Program-made: the position numbers and the translations under genes
Notes under the pieces: model-generated
What the model was told of the DNA's origin: nothing
Seen by the model: only the letters and a program-made list of their open reading frames with translations
Databases searched by the model: none
In this document: positions 1-12,700 of the stretch, one piece after another
How positions within the stretch are numbered: position 1 is the stretch's first letter
How the letters are laid out: each line of letters starts with the position of its first letter
Assembly: GCF_009730915.1 (NCBI RefSeq)
Contig: NC_052479.1
Location: forward strand, 28,831,610 to 28,895,609
Direction of reading: 5' to 3'
From: Dioscorea cayenensis subsp. rotundata
Taxonomy: Eukaryota > Streptophyta > Magnoliopsida > Dioscoreales > Dioscoreaceae
DNA length: 64,000 nt

Positions 1-109
1 CAAACTTACTAATATAATTGAGCCCCAATTGCTGACATTGTAAACTGATATAGTATATAATTGTTACAATTTAGGTATTATTGTCAGAGATGTTTTTTTC
101 CTTTTGACT

Positions 110-193
110 TTTTGCTCTATTTATCACATTCTCCAAGCGTTGCACTTTGACAAGGGAGGAGATAGCTCAATATTTCAACAAGTAAGTAGTTTT

Positions 194-236
<43 letters not shown>

Positions 237-460
237 TAGTTAATGATGATTATATATATATTTGAAGGAGGATGGGGTAGTGTGGAAAGGGTGATGCTGG
301 AAGGACTTCAATGGGTGTAAGTCCTATGTATGGCCGAATTGTGTGTATGAGTGAAGCACTAAATGAAATACTGCTGAGTGGAGAATGCACACTTAAATTT
401 ATGATAAATGGAAACGAGGTGTGGTGAAGAAAGTATATCCCAAGGATTTAAGTGTACATA
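110..460 (+). pseudogene. Fragment of a plant RRM-like (alpha-beta plait) gene, probably decayed
   Basis: A stretch from about 110 to 181 reads FITFSKRC then TREEIAQYFNK and ends at a good GTAAGT donor. A second stretch from about 270 reads GWGSVERVMLEGLQW, SPMYGRIVCMSEAL and LKFMINGNEVW. This order (FITFSxG, xEEIxxYF, then a closing F-NG-VW-RKY-P motif) resembles small plant RNA-binding-like proteins of unknown function. The copy looks broken: a TGA falls between EVW and RKYIPR, and the two exon frames do not join at any AG I can see. The upstream part lies outside the window. Family assignment is from memory of the pattern and is uncertain. Confidence 0.35.
197..232. repeat. (TA)n microsatellite
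   Basis: A continuous TA dinucleotide run of about 36 bases lies directly downstream of the putative donor of the RRM-like fragment. Similar (TA)n runs recur across the window. Confidence 0.95.
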
Positions 461-1051
461 ATTATAGATATATAGCTCTCATATACGTATATGAGAGCCT
501 ATGGATTTTATTATGAGTACTATTGTTATGGAGTTGAGAGGTTTAAGTCTGCATTATAATTTATATCCATATTTTGTTTCTTTGAAATTTAAAATATATA
601 TTTATTAATTATATATTGAGGTGTCTTTTTTATTTTTTTGGTGGAATATATTTACATACAAGCACAGAGGGATCAGAGAAAAACATAGACCATCAAAGGT
701 ACACTGACATTCCTCCATCACAATCTCTCGCTCTCAAAGAGTCTCAAATGTAACATAGCCTATTCTTCCCACCGTATTCATTATATAATATAATATTAGA
801 TCTTTTTAGATATAGAATAAATTATTTTTATATAATAAATATACATTGACATTACTAATGTGTTATTTGTATTTATTCCCTTCACTCAATAAACTATTGA
901 AAATACATAAAAGACTAATCTTAACAAAATCTTCCATATGTAAAGACAATTAACAAATCAAATCCTCCAAATTTTTTTAAATAATGATATAAAAATATAC
1001 AAAAATTTACAAATACTAATTATATCATGAAAATTTTTAAAATAATATATC

Positions 1052-1158
<107 letters not shown>

Positions 1159-2339
1159 GAACAATATGAAAACAAATAACCAAAAAAAAAGTCTCGAAAA
1201 AATTAGTTGTGTTTTTAAGATGGTAATATGAAAATAGATAGAAACAATTTTGACAATATTTCAAACCTTATGAAAAGTCTTAAATGTAACATTCAATTAT
1301 GTCAAGTATAAAACATAATAAACTTAACCAAATTCCCAACTATAAAAGGCAGTTAAAAAATTATATATACTCAAATTATGTTTTTGAAAAGATAATCATT
1401 TGTTGAAAGATAGAAAAGTTCAATAACATATCTCATAAATTAATTAAACTAAATCCAAACCTTCCGCTTATAACAGTATAAAATGAAATTACATATATAC
1501 ATACATTAATATCAAAGTATACATACACAATCTTCATTTTAGTAGAAAATGTGTACGAATCAAATCTAAAATTCTCACTTTATTATAATATAGTAACATA
1601 CTTTTGTAAACAATGAAAGGTAGAAAATAAAAAAAAAATCACATGTCAAGATGTCAGAAGATTTGCAAGACAGAAAAAAATTATATACACCATAGTTAAC
1701 AATTGTGACGATTCTAGCAGATTCGACAACTATTACACATGTTTATTGAAAAGTGGGGCCATGTAAAATAAATTCACATGGCAAATAAAATTAAAATCAA
1801 TTAAAAAATCACAAAAGAATGCATTTCCAAAGATACCTGATTGATTTCTTATCAAAAGAGTACTATATGTTAAATGTTAATTACACAATTAATAATTAAA
1901 TTAACCAATCATAAGTACTAGGATGGCAATTACTAACATATATATAGATTTGCCCCAAAAAAAAGGCACAATGATCAACACATTAAACATAGTAGATGAG
2001 ATAAATATTAAAATATACTAAATCATAATCAAACCCATGCTCGCTCATTTGTCAAACTCCGTTTCTTATAATTTACTGACTAATAGAATGTTTATCAATA
2101 CCAAATAAAAATATCCATATAGTAAAAGCTAACATGAATACAATGTACCAAATAAATAAAGGCAATAAAACAAACATGCATAATAGCTCAAAATAAAAAA
2201 TATAACTTGATGAAAGCATATTTAAACCTGCTACAAATAATGTCTTCTATATCTTTTAACATGTCTTTTGATCTCATAAACCTATATAAAATATGGTTTA
2301 TTACAATAATATTTTCAGTCGCATATAAACAAAAAACAC

Positions 2340-2715
2340 AATTCAAATTATTTAGAATTGAGGAAAAACCCCTTTCAAGAGATAGAAATCAAACTAAGAG
2401 TATTTAAACCTAAGCCTAAAACTATATAATATATATTCCACTATCATAATATTGTCTCACTCATATATTCAACTTCTGTCATCCACATCTTTTTAAACAT
2501 TTTGTAATTAAGAAGAAAACATCCTATAAGAAAATAAGAATTAAACTAAAAGAATCTAAACCTGAACCCTAATTCCTCCCGAAAGAATTAATGCCGCATT
2601 TAAAGAAAACATCCCATCAATAGATATGAATCAAGCTAAGCAATTCTAGACCTAGGGTTAAAACTATATAATATATATTACACTATAATAATAATATTAT
2701 CTCAGTCAGACATTG
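2340..2715. repeat. Diverged direct repeat, period about 265 bp
   Basis: The block around 2340-2460 (a run resembling ATAGAAATCAAACTAAG, then ACTATATAATATATATTCCACTAT and TATTGTCTCACTCA) is repeated in diverged form around 2605-2715. The copies differ by many substitutions and small indels, so the duplication is old. No coding capacity is evident. Confidence 0.7.
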
Positions 2716-2854
2716 TACTTTTTTCGTCCTCATATAAACAAAAAGATATGATTGAAACATTTTTAAATAGGAAAAACAAATCATATCAAAAGATACAAAT
2801 CAAACTAGCAAAAGTTAACCCTATGGTCTGGGAAAGCGACCCGCCAAAGAAAAA

Positions 2855-3180
2855 AGGAGGAGATAGGGAAAGAAGGTGAAAGATCCAGCCGTTGATTACA
2901 GTGGCTAGGGTTTGAAAAAAAAAAGAAAGCTCTTTCAATCATAACAAGACATTTCTCTTCCAACCATAACAGAACAAATGTCCATCAAACAAAAGAAAGC
3001 TCTCTCAATCATAGCAGGAAACCAATTTGTCGGTGAACAAGAAGAAGGAAGAGGGAGAGGAAGTAAGAGATCCAACCATTGATTGAGGTGGTTAGGATTG
3101 GAGTAAAAAAAAAGAAAGCTCTCTCAATCATAGCAAGACATGTGGCTTCCAACCATAGCAGAACAAATATCCATCAAAGT
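2855..3180. repeat. Diverged tandem duplication, period about 186 bp
   Basis: Unit 1 (from about 2855: purine-rich lead, GATCCAGCCGTTGATTACAG, then AAAGAAAGCTCTTTCAATCA and a stretch ending TCCATCAAA) recurs from about 3042 with GATCCAACCATTGATTGAGG, AAAGAAAGCTCTCTCAATCA and the same ending. A shorter copy of the AAAGAAAGCTCTC motif lies between them near 2992. No gene is recognised. Confidence 0.75.
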
Positions 3181-4002
3181 AAAACTTGAAGAATAGAAAT
3201 ATTGGGGAGAGATTAAGTTTAAGTAACTAAATATATTAAGCTTAAGCATATATATATTTATGTATTGTAAAACATGTGAGTGAGAAAAGAAAACCTTTCC
3301 ATACATATCTACATTTGTTTATATATATATATATACTTTCTAAAATTATAATGATAATCTATCTTTGCTTAATTTTAATTATTATATCACCTTAAACATA
3401 GTATATGCCTTAAATATAAAAAAAAATACTAAAACATAAAAAACACAGTCATTTTATCAAGCTTAATATTTTTTAATCAACTACTACAAAATTTGTCAAT
3501 CTCCATCTATGAATCATTTTGTTTTTATCCTTTTAAATATTTCACAAAGTCTGACATTCCTGCGACTTTTTTTGTCTCAATTATGTCAATAATTGACATA
3601 ACACAACAAGCTAAAGCTTTTAATAATGCATAGGCATTAATTTATTCTTGATAAAGATAAATTCTATTCTCCACATATAATGGATGATATCTATTGAAAT
3701 TGTCAGTGTTTCAACCTAACAAAAGAAAAACTGAAAAGGAAAATAAAGGAAGAAAAGAAAAGCACTGCATCTAAGTTCAAAACAATCTGAGTTTTTTGCT
3801 GTAGTAGTGCAAGAAAGAAAAAAGTTACCAAGATGCTGCTATAAATCTTGGCAAAGAACTGGTTTGGTTTCTATCTACATAATTATTGTCATTTATCTTG
3901 CAATTCTCCTACTTCCTTTTCCCCTTCTTAATTCTTCTTCTTGAAATATAAGTAAATTCTTAAACATCGTTGAAATATTTTACTGAATATTACCATTGTC
4001 AG

Positions 4003-5429
4003 GTGTTGAAGAACATTGATTTGGTACATAGAGGAGGAAGTATTGAATTAATGGATTTAATTTCTCAGACTATATTTAATGGTGGTAGAAATGTTATAGG
4101 GTATGGATCTCTTTTCCCCAAACATTTTTCAAAAAAAAAAAAACCTTCATTTATTTAATGAAAATTTGCTAAAGTTATTAACATAATCTTTTTATCCATG
4201 TATTTAGTGGCATTCCAAAAAGCTCTAATGGTTAGAGAGGTATGACAATAAATTGTTTCATTTTTCTCCCATTCTTTTTGATGTGTACATTTTTTCCCGC
4301 CCTTTAATGAAAAACATATCCTTGCATTTGTCCACACATATGAAAACATATTTTACAATACTATATTTGTATGCAGTTTTCCATTTCCCCATTTGAGTTT
4401 CAGATCATTAGTGTCACCGTTGGAGAAGTAAACCCGATTATAGACATGTACCATAGGAAAACAGAGATGGGCAGCTATGTTGATGCCTTTATTGCTTTGT
4501 CAGGTTAGTAAATAAATTGCATTTATTATCACTTAATATCACATATAATGAGAACTCATTTTCTTTTATTTTTTTATATCGAATATATATATTAATGCTT
4601 GCAATTCAAACTTTCAATGAGAAATATAATGAAAATATACTTTCCTCATGTGGATCACTGAAAATACACATAAATTAGCTACTATGAAATTTGTATTATA
4701 TATCCATTTGCAAAGCTTACTAATAGTTAACATAGAACACTAATCTACCATTAAAAAAAAAATAGCATTTTCAAAATACTTTAATTTTGTTACCACTCTT
4801 TCATCACTCATTATACTTAAAATTCACATATTCTCTAATTGATTATTAAATGTACTTTCTTCCAATAGACAACTATAAATGCAAAAAATAAAAAATTACT
4901 CATTTAAGTATATTTTTTTTAATATTCAGGAGTTTATGGAACTCTTGAATAGCTTTTTGAAGTAATTAATTAGTTGGGCACAATTAGGCATACATAATAA
5001 ACCGGTAATTTGATCTCAATGCTCTACATACACACATGAAATTATAAAAAAAAAAAAATACATAACTTATGCTTTATTCCATATTGGTTTGCTAAATATT
5101 GATGAATATTATAACTCGCTACTCTCATTCATCGACAAAGTTCTAGAAGAAGGGTTCATCAACCTAGCTACATGGCAGATCATCATCTTTTCTTCAAATG
5201 CAAAGAAATTGATTGAAAAACTCAAAGTAATAATTATAAAATTTTGAATACTATTTACAACATGTTCCTTTTCAATTATTATTATTGAATATTTTAATTA
5301 TGATTATAGGAATATTCCCCACATTCATCACCCAAAATCCCATCTTTAGACACTCTGATTGACCTCAACCTTCATGTTGCCATGGATGACAACATTAAAC
5401 ACTCCACTGTCTCTGATATACATCCATAA
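4003..5429 (+). pseudogene. LOG: LOG-family pseudogene (cytokinin riboside 5'-monophosphate phosphoribohydrolase)
   Basis: Intact LOG enzymes release active cytokinin bases from their nucleotides. Exon-like blocks in family order are: 4003-4100 ([17 protein letters not shown]), 4208-4239 (GIPK), 4404-4503 (VGEVNPIIDMYHRKTEM, DAFIALSG), 4930 to about 5004 (GVYGTLE then stop), about 5085-5226 (GLLNIDEYYNSLLSFIDK) and 5310-5429. Lesions: GGGS has become RGGS; the catalytic PGGxGTxxE loop reads SGVYGTLE followed by TAG where Glu is expected; a second TAG replaces the usual Trp; an extra A shifts frame after IPK; the block at 5085 lacks an AG acceptor; and the conserved N-terminal exon (VFCGSSSG region) is not visible. 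The identity is clear and the gene cannot encode an active enzyme. Confidence 0.88.
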
Positions 5430-6785
5430 TGACAATCATGCGTGGAATGAAGTTGTTTCACTTTTTTTTTTTCTTTTCAGTTCACTTTTTTTAGTTAGAG
5501 ATGAGAACTTGAACAACTTTTTTCTATGTTAATACAAGTGGTTTTGTTTGCTAAAACTAAATTAGAACCATGAGGACCTTGCATAATATCATCTCAATGA
5601 CAACATTGCTCTTAAATTAATATTTATGTGATGATGAGTTGTAACAAATTCTCTTGAATGATGTATAGTATATATATATATATATTAGACATGTATCTTA
5701 TTTCAATTCTTACAACAAAGAAGAAAAAACCAAGTAGAAGGCTTAATACTTAAAATTGTTTTTCCTTTCAAAGTATTGAAATGAAATCATTTTCATTATT
5801 CAATAAACAATATAATATATTCCAGTAATATATTTCCCAACCTTTCACATCTTGCGAATATACTTCTTATACTGAAAACGATTTACAAAAAAAATGACAT
5901 TAACAATTTTTTTTTTCAAAATTTATACTATCTTTGTAATCTTCCTTTTAGATATGGTTAACTCGCAGCGTTAGCGTGTATACATAAATCTAGTAATACT
6001 TAAGTTCAACAACTATAAACAAAAAGCAATAAAAGACAATAAAAGATAACAAAAGTTACAAGCATCCTTTAAGCTTCAATCTTTGGATATGGAATCCTAG
6101 ATATCCCGGTCTCTCTTTCTTTTCAGAGAACTAAGGCTTCAATAACTTCTCCATTCTCTACCTCTCCTCTCCCTCACCTCTCCCCTTTATATACCTCTTA
6201 CAGGTTGGTATAATAAATCTGATATAATGGGTATTACATTTTCTCGCCCGAAGCGTTCTTTCGTCATGTGTATCACCCACCATTTGCTTTTGCTTGGACC
6301 CGTCCTCATCCACTTGTCCTTCTTGCATGATTTATTTATTTATTTATTTTTGCAAGGATTTAATTTTTTTTTGCCGTGCATAATTGTAATACCTGAAACT
6401 ACAAATTAACTAAAAGCTGAAAAAAATCTTTAACGTCCACATTTCAAGAAACCAGATCCCTAGGCATGTTTGTGGTGGATATCAGCACACTAAGTGCCCT
6501 ACGGCTCCGTACGTGGCTCGTTTAACTCCTATCAAAATACTAAAAACTCACTATCAAAACCATTACTTATTTACTTATACCAAGTCATCATACACGGAAC
6601 TAAAATATAGTTAGTGGTTAACAAGCATTCCACGTGGCATTGATTGCCACGTCACCATTTAATCATCTGGAAAACCGTTAGATCAACGGTCTTCACAGTG
6701 CTTTGAGATTCGGAATCGCCGATCTTTAAAAATAAATAAATAAAGGTTTCTTGCACTTCCCAACGGGCAGGAGAAAAGTAGTGGG
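5430..6785. other. Intergenic region and PHT4;5 promoter side
   Basis: AT-rich to about 5930, then a somewhat GC-richer segment (about 5940-6540) containing CCTCTCCC-rich pyrimidine tracts and a CCCTTTATATA TATA-like site near 6183. The latter could be part of an old retroelement end, but I find no matching partner or target-site duplication. No gene is recognised. Confidence 0.5.
6628..6656. promoter_or_regulatory. Paired ACGT elements (G-box plus inverted ACGT) upstream of PHT4;5
   Basis: A perfect CACGTG G-box at 6631-6636 is followed by GCCACGTCAC at 6646-6655. Together they form an imperfect inverted repeat (CCACGTGGCA and TGCCACGT), about 150 bp upstream of the PHT4;5 start codon. ACGT cores of this kind bind plant bZIP and bHLH factors. 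Function here is inferred from position only. Confidence 0.45.
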
Positions 6786-9700
6786 ATGGCGGTGAGGTTA
6801 CCGTTGCTATCTGACCGTTGGATCGTGATCCGACGGCCATTGTTTCATACACCAAACCCTCGGTTGGGGAATGCTCTTCTCCGGCTCCGGCTCCGGCCTG
6901 CCGTTCGGCGGCTGAAGGAGGTCAGGGATTCGTCCGGCGTTGAGGGGACGGAGGTTGATGTGGCCTCAGGGAAGGATAGGGGAGCTCTTAATGGTTTGAG
7001 GGATGGTGAAGATGTTAGAATTAGGGTTTCGGAGGGAGAGGGGAAAAGAGGATGGGAAGTGGAGTTGGCCTCCATGGAAGAGTTTGCCGGAGAGGTATAA
7101 GCTTATTGGTGCTACTTCTCTCGCCTTCGTGATTTGCAATATGGATAAGGTATTGCTGTGTTGATGCTTGGAGTGTTGTTGATTTTTTTTTAGATGTTAG
7201 AATGAGTTGCAAGTTTTGATCTTGGAGAGTTTAAGAGTTTAAGTTTTAGATGTGAAATGCTTTTAATTTGGTAATAGATTGTACTGGTTGCTTATTCCTG
7301 GCATTTTTGAGTTCATTAGTGAGTAGTGTTAGTGTATTGCATATGACTGCAGTGAAGATTGATTTTTTATGGTATTTTTAATCTTATTTAAGAGGAAAAA
7401 GAACTATTGAATGAATTGAGAAAAATATAAAGCATACTCTAAATGTGCTGTAAGCATTTACTGATAGTAGCTTGCTTATGGAAGTATGATCATGGCTTTA
7501 AGTTTTCGAGAATGTGACAATCGATTTAATAGAATTTTGGGTTGAATAATTGGGGCAGACTGGAGCATTTGCAATTAATCAACTGAATAATTGTTACATG
7601 ATGATTGCGTGTGGATCTGGTTTTCGAGGTGGCCTATTAATCATCAGCATGCAGTGGCAAGCCCAAAAATCATCTTGGTGGATTACCTTTGCCATATTTT
7701 AACAACATTTCTTGTTCTTATCTTGAGTTGAATGTGGAGGAGGTTATGTGAAGATGATATTTATCTCATTATTGTGAATCTTGTACTTTTCATGATGATG
7801 AATTTGTGATCCTGAGGCCCCATTTGGGAATAAAATTTGTTTCCTATCAAGTTGACTTCAAATTGGAAAGAGGATATAGTATGATGATAGTGTTGCCATG
7901 CATTTCATTTGACTGGCTGAGACTTCTGCTTGTATTACTATGTTTTTTGATATTTTTCGTGTGTTTTTGTTAAAGCTTGTGTTTCTTTTGTTCATAGACA
8001 GGTGCTTGTTTTTGTTTATGGCTAATATAACATACTTAACTTGGTAACACAATCTCATCATGTGCTGTTTGTTGCTATTCAAGGTTAACCTTAGTGTCGC
8101 AATCATTCCCATGTCCCATCAGTTTGGGTGGAATTCATCAACTGCTGGCCTAGTTCAGTCTTCATTTTTCTGGGGCTATGCTTTGAGTCAATTGCCTGGC
8201 GGGTGGCTGGCAAAATTATTTGGTGGAAGGTTTGTTACTCACTCTCCATGTTCCATCTGCACGATTAAGATAAGTTCTTCGTAGTCAAATATTTGGACAC
8301 CCATCATTTTCTTCTGTGGTTCATAATTCTTTTAGCTCACAACAAACAAGTCTTTCCAGAGATGTTGATGTCAACCAATCCTAGTGATTAGTTGATATGT
8401 AAATTGAGCTTTGTACATTCGATGGAATTATTTCAAGTCGGAACTCATTGGTTTTGCCTCTTTTCTATCTGGTTCAAGCTCATATTGTAGATTCTATGGT
8501 CAGTGGTTATTCTGTAAATGCAGGAAAGTTCTTGAAGTCGGTGTTTTGGCTTGGTCTCTAGCTACAATACTAGTTCCTTTTGTTGCTGGTTTTATGCCTG
8601 GACTAGTGTTGTCAAGAATTTTGGTATGTTCATACTTGTAGTGGATTTATTTTCTCTATGTATATTTTTTTGGGACAATGCATATATTTCCCCACAAACC
8701 ATGTTCATTGCTTATATACACCTATTATCGAAAGTCTTAACTTTAAATTTTATAAAAAGACAACTCCACCCTTTGCGTAAAAATTAAAAAAAGCAAGGCT
8801 CGGTCAGGCAGTTGTTTTGGATAACAAAATTCATTGCACCACATTGTGTAGTATACTTGGCTTATCGAAGCTGTCAGCCTGTCCCATGGAATATGTAATT
8901 CATTTTTTACTAGAAATTCTCTCCAGTGGTTCAATCCAGTTTAAGGCTATGAAATATTCAAATAGTATAGTATAATAGAGTAAGTCTCACTGGAAGCCTT
9001 TTCTTGAGGATTGTGTGTCTGGCCGTGTATTAAATGCAAAGATTAAAAATCCACTTTTTTGGCTTTTGTGACTCACTGCTTGAATATATTTGAAAAAGTT
9101 TGCTTCTCAGGGCATGTTTTAAGTGTCTGCGCCTACAATCAGTGGAATTATTGTGCTAGCTGCCTATAATATTGAAGAGATTAGTGGACCAGTAAACAAC
9201 TTGTTTCTTGATAATCCACTCAGGGCATGTTTTAAGTGTCTGCGCCTACAATCAGTGGAATTATTGTGCTAGCTGCCTATAATATTGAAGAGATTAGTGG
9301 ACCAGTAAACAACTTGTTTCTTGATAATCCACTCACGTATTTGCCATTAGCAACTTATGTCTTATTTGATTTTCCAATCAACCAATGTTTGCATTGTCAA
9401 TTCGTACATTTGCAGGGTGATGCTTTTTACAAATGTTTTGCTAAGCTCACAATGTGTAACATATTATGTTTCTGAAATTTAGTTAATGTTGTGGTAGAGC
9501 CCTTACTGTTGCTTCTTTTGGCTGTTCAGGTTGGAGTAGGAGAAGGTGTTTCTCCATCAGCAGCAACTGATCTCATTGCAAGGCAAGATATCTAAATTTT
9601 CCACTTTCCAAGTTAATCTTTGATGTAAACTTTATGGATGCACTGTCAATGAAAATGTTCTCTTTTTATTGCATATCCTTTTTCATGTTTTATCCTAGAC

Positions 9701-12700
9701 AACATTTCTTTTATGCTTCAGGTGGTAGGTTTAGAGGTTGTTATTAAGAATACCAAAATAATTCCAAAATTCATAATGAGTTGTAATGGAGCAATTATGT
9801 ATGTTTAGTTCCCCTATGATATCTTGAAGTGAGGTTAACATTGCTTGAGGAGTAGTATTAATTATGTGAACCTTAGCTTGATTGCATATTGATTCTTTTT
9901 ATTCTGAGTGCTTGTGTTCTCTTACATGCTAAGACTGAGGAAAAAGAAAAGGTTAAAATTCTATACAGCCAATGGGTGAGCTTAGCTAATGATATTTGTG
10001 TCTTGTGCTTTTGTATAGTTTGAGATTGTATCTTTATAGCATTTACAAATGTTGAACAGGATAATGAAGCATCAACATGATATTTGCTTAACATTGCTTG
10101 AGGAGTAGTATTAATTATGTGAACCTTAGCTTGATTGCATATTGATTCTTTTTATTCTGAGTGCTTGTGTTCTCTTACATGCTAAGACTGAGGAAAAAGA
10201 AAAGGTTAAAATTCTATTCAGCCAATGGGTGAGCTTAGCTAATGATATTTGTGTCTTGTGCTTTTGTATAGTTTGAGATTGTATCTTTATAGCATTTACA
10301 AATGTTGAACAGGATAATGAAGCATCAACATGCTTATTTGCTTAAAATTCTAGTTGATTGAGAAATTTAAAAGTAACAAAATTGGCAAAAAAATGTTTGT
10401 CTTATAAGAAACAGTAAATTAAAATGCTTGAATGCATGCAAATACAAGTACCATGGGTGCACATTGATTGCAAGTGTCTTTGGCATTGCTTTTCCTTGTA
10501 TCAAATTGATTTCTCGGAGGCTGCCGTTGGTTGGTAGGTGATGTGAATTATGTTCATTGTGTTGACACCTGAAATACCGAGTGGAAATTTGTGTATAATG
10601 TCCCATTAAAGAACTCAGTGCAACCTTAATTGCTGCCTTATTTATACGCATTCGCAGGACTGTGTTTGAATGGATATGTACCCTAAAATTACCAGTTCAG
10701 CCATGGGTTGCTCTATAACTCGTGAGATGCGGCCACTCAATGAGAAATATTCAAGTGCTGTCTCTCAGCACTAGATATAATAGTAATGCTAGGTAAAGAT
10801 GTTCATTGAATACATGATTGAATCTGTGAAATATTGTTAAATGAGTAAGACATCAACATTTCATCGTAGACAAAGAAAAAGTTTGAAGTCACAACATGAT
10901 AATGAGCACATTTGCATTATAAAGCATATCTAAAACAAGTATTACGAGACATCTTTCAAGTGTGTAGTTTTTTTCATTTGCTGATATAGTTTTTATTTGT
11001 ATTGTTCATGGTAAATGCTAAATAACTGATCTTTTAGTTTTTATTTTTTCTTGCACGCTTCCAAGGCAGTGACTATTTTAAGTTGCCTTAAACTTTTTAT
11101 CTCGGGTGTCAACCATATACAGAACTATACCTTTGGAAGAGCGTTCCAGAGCAGTTGCAGTTGTTTTTGGTGGTTTGAGCATAGGAAGCATCTTGGGGTA
11201 TGTTTTATATGTGTTTTTCAAATCTGGTTTTACCCTTTCTTACTAACATGAACACTTCAGTAGAGATTATGAACTATAGCATTGTTTAAGAAATTGCAAT
11301 TTTATCATTTTTAGGATATAGGGGAAACCATTTATCACCAAAATCACTCTTGCTCACACATGGGTACAGAGTTTGCGCCATAGGTGTGTGGCCGGAACAT
11401 AATAAGTCATCCAAAAGCAGTGGTTAGTAGTGAGATCACATGTTTGCAGATCTAGGTGTCATGTGCTCATATAGGGAACATATAAGACTAGGTCTTGTGC
11501 GTACATATAGGGAACATGTATGTGTTTATATAGGTTATCTTTCTAGTTTCTTCTATCCTGAATTTGATCAGGTTGGCTTCCTGGTGATCCATTTTTTAAT
11601 ATATATAACTGATTCTTTGCAAAAACAGCTTCCTAAAGCTCACTAAGTAACACAACCAGACATCTTGATAACAGAGTTCGTAGAAGATGTACATCTGTCA
11701 GTTTAAGTTCTAGCAAGTTCTAATTTTTCTCTTATGAGAGTATTTTATATTGCGTGAAAGTCAAAATTATGCTCAAGTGATGTTTAATTATTATGGGTAT
11801 ATTACAGTAAAATGGGAATATTTAACATCACAAATTTATATTTTGTTCATTAGAAAACTATTCATCAAAAAAAGCACAATTCAAAGGGTTGTTTTTGAAA
11901 CCTCCTTGATTTTATATCGTTTTCCTTTTTTCTAATTTATACTCCCTTTTAATGAATGAATCATTTAATTAATTTATCATTTGGTTTTCTATCATGCTAG
12001 ATTCACCAAAGAGTGATCTGAATGGGTCCATTAAGACATCTTTATAGTATCATGCATGTTTTAGTGTGCTGCTATAGCCATATGACCACTTTTTTCTAAT
12101 AATGGTAATCTTCTTTCGAGGCAAGCATGTGCAGTTCATACTGAATATATTCAAGTTATTGCATAGAATTGCCTTGGCATTTATCCTTGTGCAATTTGAG
12201 AGTAATGAATGCCTTTATTTTGTCTGTGACACCCAGTAAACTTGCAGGCTACTATTTGCTCCTCCCATCATCCAAACCTTTGATTGGGAATCAGTGTTTT
12301 ACATATTTGGCGTCCTTGGGATAATTTGGTGAGTAAAATAGATAAAGCTTGATAGTCTCTTCAACATGCACTTTCCAGCTTTACCACCATTTGCTTTCAC
12401 ATTGCTCGTATGTTTTGTATTTTGTCTATTTCCATGGTTTTTTGAAAGATTAATATTAAATGTGAGAATTTTAATTTTGTATTCTGACTTTTTTCTGACT
12501 GGATCCTTACTTGTTGCTTTTGCCTATGGAAGGTGTTTGGGATTTGAGTTGGTAAAAGAAAAGGAATTGTCATTTGGCAATAAAAACATGTTTGGTGAGT
12601 GTGCTTCTATACCTAATATGCAGTTTTCTTGCTTGGAGAAGGTGAACTTGGTGAACTTGTTGGATTTTGCACTCCAAATTGATTAGAAAGCCACATGGGT

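Noticed and set aside
6845..7212. Minus-strand reading frames opposite PHT4;5 exon 1
   Set aside because: They mirror the GC-rich transit-peptide region; no family match.
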